Positions 6,885 through 11,204 of a stretch of DNA of 11,204 nucleotides are shown in pieces. Origin of the DNA: Clostridiales bacterium (GTDB taxonomy: Bacteria > Bacillota > Clostridia > Oscillospirales > CAG-272); contig DXYE01000082.1 of the NCBI GenBank assembly GCA_019415985.1, positions 1 through 11,204 on the forward strand, given 5' to 3'. The translations under genes were made by a program, and so were the position numbers. Under the pieces are notes generated by a model. That model made no database searches. It was not told the DNA's origin and was given only the letters and a program-made list of their open reading frames with translations. Numbering within the stretch: the first letter of the stretch is position 1; each line of letters starts with the position of its first letter.

Positions 6885-7470
6885 ATGCTGTTGGAAAAGC
6901 GACGGGAAAACTCGAATTATGGAAACATGTGTATATCAGCGCAAGGCCACAGCGCAGACAGTCAAGAAGCGCCAGAAGACAGTTCCAAAACAGACCAGAA
7001 AATCATATTCATGTACGCAAAAGGAATGACAACACGTCAAATAGAGAGGCATCAGAGATGTTCATACCAGATGGAACGGACAAGAATGCTGCCTGTGGCA
7101 AAAGAGTGGCAGCAGCGGCCTCCGGGCCATTTATAAGGACGTATTGGGAAACGAAAAGGAAAGTGCCAAGTTCCGAGCGTTCGTGCTCAACGGCCTGCAA
7201 AGCCGTGGCATGAAGGATATTTTCATCGCCTGCACGGATATCCTCGCCGGATTTGAGGCGGCCATCCATGTCGCCTTTCCTCAGACCGAACTTCAGAACT
7301 CCAGCATCCTCCAGCTGCGCAGCAAAGCCAAATCCGTGTTTCCGACCGATGACAGCCTGCTTAAAATGCCATATCTGGCCCCTGATGGATAATCACGAGG
7401 ACGTGTCAGGCCTGGAGTATGAGCCGTTCCCAGAAGGTTCTCTATTTGCGCCACATTATGACCTTTACAC
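6885..7470 (+). pseudogene. decayed IS256-family transposase
   Basis: Pieces of an IS256-family (mutator-type) transposase can be read in shifting frames. VKKRQKTV is near 6961-6985. KIIFMYAKGMTTRQIER is near 6999-7048, and VAKEWQQRP near 7096-7122. ESAKFRAFVLNGLQSRGMKD is followed by IFIACTDILAGFEAAI and FPQTELQN (about 7159-7300). FPTDDSLLKMPYLA is near 7339-7380, with a worn C-terminal trace to about 7470. Between WQQRP and ESAKF roughly 45 residues are missing, including the first catalytic aspartate (the MDAIHFKV region). The segment between FPQTE and SLLKM, carrying further catalytic core, is also lost. Only the aspartate in ACTD remains of the DDE triad, so the protein cannot be active. 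The terminal inverted repeats were not identified. The flanking genes are complete, so the insertion lies between genes. Confidence 0.8.
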
Positions 7471-7485
7471 CGCATTTGGGATTGC

Positions 7486-7535
7486 GCCAGAGGAAGCCAC
7501 GGGTTGCCCTTCTGATTAACCGTGATTCCTCTGGC
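7486..7535 (+). repeat. GC-rich hairpin, possibly a terminator
   Basis: GCCAGAGGAA (7486-7495) pairs perfectly with TTCCTCTGGC (7526-7535). An inner stem CACGGGTT (7498-7505) pairs with AACCGTG (7518-7524) with one bulge. On the plus strand it is followed by ACCGTTTTCCCCGTCTCTTTTT, a broken pyrimidine tract that may act in termination. On the minus strand it lies 57-106 bases after the NPCBM gene but has no U run there. It could be the end of the transposase unit or an independent repeat. Confidence 0.5.
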
Positions 7536-7591
7536 ACCGTTTTCCCCGTCTCTTTTTCGCATATTATCAATAATATTCTGTTCCTTATAAA

Positions 7592-8425
7592 TTACTTTTT
7601 CTTCTTTTTAGCGACAATCACTATAATAACTACTGCAGCAACAGCAACGGCTGCTATACTGCATACGATAATCGGAAAAAGATCTGTTTTCTGTTCCGGA
7701 GTTTCTACCGTAACCTTTGTTGGCGTCGAAGCTGCTGCATCGGTCTTTTCAGCCGTGGAAGAGGGTGTCGGTGTTGACGCCGGAGTCGGTGTCGCTGTCG
7801 GCGCAGAAGGAGTAACGGAAGGATCATTAATCAAAAGCGCGTTCCCCCACAAAGCGCTGTCAGAGTATGTGGTTTCATTGGGATCCACACAAAGCTTAAG
7901 CGTCGAAGCGCCGGCAATATTGATCGAAATCTGCTGCGGCTCGGCATCATACGTCATGACATCACTTTCGTATACAACCTCTTCGTCTACCAAAACATAA
8001 AAAGCTGCCGTATTTCTTTCAACTTCCTGCGCCCATGGATAATCATTCATTCCGATTGTTGCTGTGAAAAGTGTGTAGCCTGCACCTTCAATATCAATTT
8101 CCAATCCGGTTTCCTCTCCAGCTGAAAGCTCATAGCTGTGCATTCCGATTCCCTTTGCATATGTCTCTCCGGCAATACAAATTGGCTCGCCATCAAATGC
8201 CGTGTCAAAGCCGGGCATCGGATTCTCGGGATCCCTTGGATCGTGACCGACATAAGAAAGCAATTTGTCCGGATTATTAACCAAATAATCACTCACATAA
8301 ATCTGCTGCAAAGCTGCATCTCCCTCTTCAGCCTGCAGAAACAGCGCCTGCATTGAACAGAAGCAAAGCCCGAGGCAAAGCATGAGGTTTACAGCCATCT
8401 TTAAAGTTTTCATTTTTTCTTTCAT
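7592..8425 (-). CDS. secreted NPCBM-domain carbohydrate-binding protein, C-terminally membrane anchored
   Basis: I place the start at the ATG at 8425-8423, giving 277 residues, because GAGGAG (8434-8439) stands 8 bases upstream and the protein then begins MKEKMKTLKM with a clean signal peptide (about 1-32, hydrophobic core 11-30). An in-frame ATG at 8476 would add 17 residues but lacks these features. Residues about 40-200 form an NPCBM domain (the module first named in GH98 enzymes). It contains YAKGIGMHSYEL (89-100), LFTATIGMNDY (119-129), AFYVLVDEEVVYESDVM (141-157) and STLKLCVDP (174-182), the usual beta-sandwich pattern. Residues 201-247 are a Pro/Thr/Ser/Ala linker, 250-272 a membrane helix, and the end is five lysines. 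No LPxTG sortase motif precedes the helix. There is no catalytic domain, so it probably displays a galactose-type glycan binding module on the membrane. TATAAT at 8442-8447 (minus) could be its -10 box, with no good -35. Confidence 0.88.
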   Translation of the reverse strand: MKEKMKTLKMAVNLMLCLGLCFCSMQALFLQAEEGDAALQQIYVSDYLVNNPDKLLSYVGHDPRDPENPMPGFDTAFDGEPICIAGETYAKGIGMHSYELSAGEETGLEIDIEGAGYTLFTATIGMNDYPWAQEVERNTAAFYVLVDEEVVYESDVMTYDAEPQQISINIAGASTLKLCVDPNETTYSDSALWGNALLINDPSVTPSAPTATPTPASTPTPSSTAEKTDAAASTPTKVTVETPEQKTDLFPIIVCSIAAVAVAAVVIIVIVAKKKKK

Positions 8426-8433
8426 ATAAATAT

Positions 8434-8447
8434 CTCCTCGTATTATA
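8434..8447 (-). promoter_or_regulatory. ribosome binding site and possible -10 box of the NPCBM gene
   Basis: GAGGAG at 8434-8439 (minus) decides the start at 8425. TATAAT at 8442-8447 matches the -10 consensus, but it nearly touches the ribosome binding site, which would leave almost no leader, and the expected -35 position reads AGGGAC. Transcription may instead start further upstream. Confidence 0.4.
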
Positions 8448-8453
8448 AAGTAG

Positions 8454-8506
8454 TAGTGTTTATAGTCCCTCTCCAAGGACTGTATGCTATACAGTTGGAG
8501 ACACTA
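8454..8506. repeat. extended interrupted inverted repeat between the NPCBM gene and the IS110 remnant
   Basis: The core ACTGTAT (8479-8485) and ATACAGT (8489-8495) pair perfectly around GCT. The stem continues as TCTCCA (8470-8475) with TGGAGA (8496-8501) after a three-base bulge. After a ten-base bulge, TAGTGT (8454-8459) pairs with ACACTA (8501-8506), sharing one end base. The nested arms suggest a structured RNA or the end of the mobile element. Confidence 0.5.
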
Positions 8507-8671
8507 CGGATCGTTCCCTTTCTCCAGCCACTCGATGGGTACGGAAAGGCGCCAACCACAGTCTCTTTGTATTGCTGCTAATCCGTTAGATACCGCATGA
8601 CGGTTGATTTAGAACAAGCTTACATTAAGAAGAAAGCACTGTGATCCCAAACAGTATTTAACTATTACTAA
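8507..8671 (+). other. non-coding left flank of the IS110 remnant (candidate bridge-RNA region)
   Basis: These 165 bases have no credible coding sequence. They sit directly upstream of the IS110-type transposase remains, where elements of the IS110 group encode their bridge RNA. I cannot identify conserved loops by eye. The call rests on position plus the structured repeat just before it. Confidence 0.3.
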
Positions 8672-9039
8672 GGAGTATTCACCGCTAAGGATAAGCATGA
8701 CTGCCTTATCACGAACTCAGATGGCGAAGTTTTTCCGGTTTTTACCATTCAGAATAATCGGAATGAATCTAACGATCTTTTTTCCATGATTCAATCCCGT
8801 TTCATCAGACGTATCCAATTACCTGGCAGTCCGGGCAGTTCGAAGCCTCTTGTTCGCACACGGAAAAAACGAGATGCGTTATTTACGTGCGCTCCGATCG
8901 ATGCTGTCAAATATATCTCCAGAGAAAGATTTCTGAAAGGAAACACTGCAATGTTGCCATCACCCGCGCCGCAAAGAAACTTATACTTTTAATCTGCGCG
9001 ATGGTTAAAATCAGGCAGGCCTTCTATAAAACGGCCTGA
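8672..9039 (+). pseudogene. decayed IS110-family transposase
   Basis: The N-terminal RuvC-like start is readable as GVFTAKDKHDCLITNSDGEV followed by FTIQNNR (8672-8755), which matches the GIDxSKDKHDCFI...DGE...FTIPNNR opening of IS110 transposases. After a large internal deletion and a frameshift, a second frame gives QSGQFEAS (about 8827-8850). It then gives YLQRKISERKHCNVAITRAA plus KKLILLICAM and a TGA at 9037-9039, the C-terminal Transposase_20-type region. The catalytic serine region (the SG of QSGQF) survives, but the first acidic residue of the DEDD site appears changed (GVF instead of GID). Most of the RuvC core and the coiled-coil are missing. The element is therefore dead. It lies between the NPCBM gene and the GH36 gene. 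Confidence 0.75.
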
Positions 9040-9046
9040 CTTTTTC
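9011..9046 (+). terminator. Rho-independent terminator
   Basis: CAGGCC (9016-9021) pairs with GGCCTG (9033-9038), or alternatively TCAGGC (9011-9016) pairs with GCCTGA, followed by CTTTTTCTG. It overlaps the stop of the IS110 remnant. On the minus strand the same hairpin is followed by GATTTTAA, so it might also stop transcripts running on from the GH36 gene, about 200 bases downstream of that stop. Confidence 0.6.
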
Positions 9047-9235
9047 TGTTCTGTAATACTCCCTGTGAGCATTGGTATATGATGCTCTGTTTGTCATTCG
9101 ATTTTCAAGGTACAACGATATCTGAAATGCGTTTCCGTAATTCATTAAATCTCCATTTTCACCTTGACTTTTTAGGACTTGACGTCTCTTGGCAGGTTTA
9201 GTTGTCCTTCGGAATATACGCGGTTTCTCTACAGG
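9047..9235. other. intergenic stretch after the GH36 gene
   Basis: No gene is seen. It holds a small hairpin (GAGCAT at 9067-9072 with ATGCTC at 9082-9087), a direct repeat CTTGAC, and on the minus strand TTGTACCTTGAAAATCGAAT (within 9095-9114), which recalls the leader of 23S rRNA in Clostridia. No rRNA follows. Confidence 0.4.
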
Positions 9236-11194
9236 TTATACCGGCGTTATGTAAAGCAGCGCCGATCCCTTTGCATCCGGAATTTCAACAGTAATCCCCT
9301 TCTCCATCAAAGCAGCCCCAGTTTCTGTATAAGTTTTTTGAGTGTCTGCATCTCGTACGGCATACGTCATGTCCGGTATCAGCCCCTTTAGTTTAATGCT
9401 ATAGCTAGGATTTTTTGCCTTTTCAGGACGGAAAAGCTGGACAAAGCCTTTATTTAGCTCTGGATCAAAAAACTCCCAACCTCTCCAGCAATCGTTTCCG
9501 CGTCCCCATTCCGTTAACGGATAATAATCATTATAATAATATTGATTAATCTCTCTCCATTCATAAGCCGATTCCCGGATTTCATCCCAAGCCAGCCTGC
9601 TGTAGTTCACATTCCAAGTCATTGCTACCCACGGAGCGTAGGAAGAACGCATCGTGTAACGATCCGCTTGTGTACACGTTCCCGGTCCTGTGACACAAGC
9701 ACCAAAGTACGGCAGCCACTGGAAGAGCGTTTGATGCATAGCCTGCTTATCCTCCTGATTCGAATAGTCATGATCCGTTTTATGAAGCGGGACGGATCTT
9801 CGCATGCTTTCAATGTCATTTCGTCCGCCACCTGCAGCGCAAGAATCAATCATCATGTTTGGGAAACGTTCAATCAGTAAATCCCAGTAAAGATAATATC
9901 CTTGAGCATAAAGATTCTCTGCAATTCCCATTCTTCCCTCCCGATTCTGTGCATTAAAGTTACCAGCAGGGTTGATTCCGTAATCCTGGCGGTACAGAGA
10001 AATTCCACCATCCTGTAAAATTCCGCTTGTTCTTTCCAGCATCCAGTGTACAAAATCCAGATTGCCAAAATTTACAAGATTGTTATCAAGCATATATTCG
10101 CGCGGTATTCCATATGTATCATCGTGATCATTCCAGTCAAGCCGAACAACCTCAGGCTCAAACCACAAAAGTGTCTTTACCCCGTGCTTTGCTCCGAAAT
10201 CACTGATTGCTTTAAATTTTGAAGGAAACCGAATCGTATCAACCATCCATGTACCGGTATGAAGCCACGTCGATAGCTGCTCCTGTCCCGTCCGAAAATA
10301 CCAGCCGGCATCCATCCACCAATAAGAAATCGGGACACCGTGATCAACATATTTTTTAATGGCTGCAATCTGATTTTCGTCGGTCGCATCCTTCATTTCA
10401 TTATAAACCCAGGAGGTGCCTCCGGACAGGTGCGGCGGCAAAAGATCTCCATCAATACGTCTCATATTGCAATCAATAAACCAGTGACGCCACAGATTCA
10501 TTGCGCGCGCCTCATCCCTTCCCTCATATTCCAGGAACGCCACAAGAGGAGTACGAATCCGTTCCCCCGGTTCAAGATACGACGAAAAGGTCTCCTGTCC
10601 TGCCAGAAAACGAACAGCCTCTGAATCATCCGACTGACGGTCGTAGGTAAATGAGGCTCCCCACATTATTGGCCACCCTAATGCAACAAATGTACCGCCG
10701 TTTCCATACTCAACATTAAAATACGGAAAATAATCGTAGGTTGAGCGTCCTGTCGGTGGTGTCATACTCACACTTCCTGTCGCACTCATATCAAAGGTGT
10801 ACGGTGCATACGGTCCAAGTTCTTCCGTTCCGCCATCTCCGTAAATACCTTTTAAAACGGGAGATGCTCCTGTAAACTCCAGATCTGCACACTTTAAATT
10901 TTCAAGCACAGCAGAGTTATTTTCGCCCTTATTCTCAAAATAGACAGTCCACTCGTATGCGCAGTAATCGGGATAGATCGCCATTTGCAGCGTAACCTCA
11001 AGCTCATCACGGAATTTGAGAAGAATTTCCGTCGAGACTTTTGCCCCCTGCTCCACGGTTTGTCTGGAAATCTCCCGGAAGTCCTTTTTCAATCCGCGAT
11101 AATTTTTATCATCGTAGGTGAAAGATACTGGTAAAGTTTCCAAATCATTGAGAAAACCCTCATATTTATATATAATTTTCTTCTTTTGCTCCAT
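9236..11194 (-). CDS. GH36-type alpha-galactosidase (melibiase), possibly 5'-partial
   Basis: A 652-residue enzyme of the alpha-galactosidase GH36/clan GH-D type. Residues about 1-240 form the N-terminal beta-sandwich. The (beta/alpha)8 barrel follows, with YWWMDAGWY (291-299), LLWFEPE (342-348), and YRQDYGINP (401-409, nucleophile D404). SCAAGGGRND (451-460) is the substrate-binding loop, and KTDHD (472-476) occupies the place of the acid/base aspartate. The C-terminal beta domain runs from about 570 and ends ALLYITPV. The expected reaction is release of terminal alpha-galactosyl (or a related) residue from oligosaccharides such as raffinose, melibiose or galactomannan fragments. RQDYG rather than the KWDMN of classic raffinose-type enzymes indicates a divergent subgroup, so specificity is uncertain. 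No signal peptide is seen. The ATG lies 10 bases from the window edge without a visible ribosome binding site, and the frame stays open to the edge, so the true start may be further upstream. Confidence 0.88.
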   Translation of the reverse strand: MEQKKKIIYKYEGFLNDLETLPVSFTYDDKNYRGLKKDFREISRQTVEQGAKVSTEILLKFRDELEVTLQMAIYPDYCAYEWTVYFENKGENNSAVLENLKCADLEFTGASPVLKGIYGDGGTEELGPYAPYTFDMSATGSVSMTPPTGRSTYDYFPYFNVEYGNGGTFVALGWPIMWGASFTYDRQSDDSEAVRFLAGQETFSSYLEPGERIRTPLVAFLEYEGRDEARAMNLWRHWFIDCNMRRIDGDLLPPHLSGGTSWVYNEMKDATDENQIAAIKKYVDHGVPISYWWMDAGWYFRTGQEQLSTWLHTGTWMVDTIRFPSKFKAISDFGAKHGVKTLLWFEPEVVRLDWNDHDDTYGIPREYMLDNNLVNFGNLDFVHWMLERTSGILQDGGISLYRQDYGINPAGNFNAQNREGRMGIAENLYAQGYYLYWDLLIERFPNMMIDSCAAGGGRNDIESMRRSVPLHKTDHDYSNQEDKQAMHQTLFQWLPYFGACVTGPGTCTQADRYTMRSSYAPWVAMTWNVNYSRLAWDEIRESAYEWREINQYYYNDYYPLTEWGRGNDCWRGWEFFDPELNKGFVQLFRPEKAKNPSYSIKLKGLIPDMTYAVRDADTQKTYTETGAALMEKGITVEIPDAKGSALLYITPV

Positions 11195-11204
11195 TGTCTG
11201 ATAT

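Noticed and set aside
7561..7576. Palindrome ATATTAT-CA-ATAATAT as terminator of the NPCBM gene
   Set aside because: The stem is all A-T with a two-base loop and no U run after it on the minus strand, so stability would be too low.
7419..8000. 193-residue plus-strand open frame
   Set aside because: It is antisense to the NPCBM gene over most of its length, and its Val/Ala/Gly-rich repetitive product reflects the linker codons read backwards. Its first part covers the transposase remnant.
8786..8992. A 68-residue plus-strand gene
   Set aside because: It is the continuation of the N-terminal IS110 transposase frame after the deletion; the true C-terminal residues lie in another frame.
1..11204. 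CRISPR array, tRNA or rRNA genes, attC-type integron sites
   Set aside because: No regularly spaced direct repeats, tRNA cloverleaf or rRNA core sequence was seen, and the hairpins at 7486-7535 and 8454-8506 lack the attC end motifs.

Overview
The window looks like chromosome from a carbohydrate-degrading, gut- or rumen-type Clostridia (Lachnospiraceae, Oscillospiraceae or Christensenellales are all plausible). The reasons are Gram-positive style ribosome binding sites, a GH36/GH43/NPCBM gene set, IS256- and IS110-family fossils, and mid-range GC with an AT-rich insert. This placement is inference from gene content only.

Layout, left to right. (1) 17-1315 (+): a stand-alone AAA_14/DUF4143 ATPase. 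(2) 1412-2668 (-): a cytoplasmic GH43 glycosidase with a C-terminal carbohydrate-binding-like domain. Just upstream of it (2665-2906, -) are apparent remains of a further reading frame whose stop overlaps the GH43 start as ATGA. (3) 2947-4801 (-): a tightly overlapping two-gene module, a PAPS-reductase-like PP-loop/DUF3440 protein followed by a small ParB-like protein. It matches the IbrA/IbrB pair and is driven by a near-consensus promoter at 4879-4907. (4) 5044-6678 (+): a membrane-anchored endonuclease/exonuclease/phosphatase (EEP) family protein with a duplicated N-terminal domain, divergent from the IbrAB pair and with its own promoter. (5) 6755-7535: hairpins and a badly decayed IS256-family transposase. 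(6) 7592-8425 (-): a secreted, C-terminally membrane-anchored NPCBM-domain protein. (7) 8454-9045: a decayed IS110-family element, including a structured left flank where a bridge RNA would be expected, and a terminator. (8) 9236-11194 (-): a GH36-type alpha-galactosidase running to the window edge.

The carbohydrate genes (GH43, NPCBM protein, GH36, perhaps the EEP protein) fit binding and dismantling of plant or host glycans, with the GH enzymes acting inside the cell on imported oligosaccharides. They do not form one operon. The IbrAB-like pair, the ATPase and the IS fossils mark this as an accessory, rearranged region. The IbrAB-like pair and the EEP protein with duplicated domains are the most interesting items biologically. 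No CRISPR array, tRNA or rRNA gene was found.
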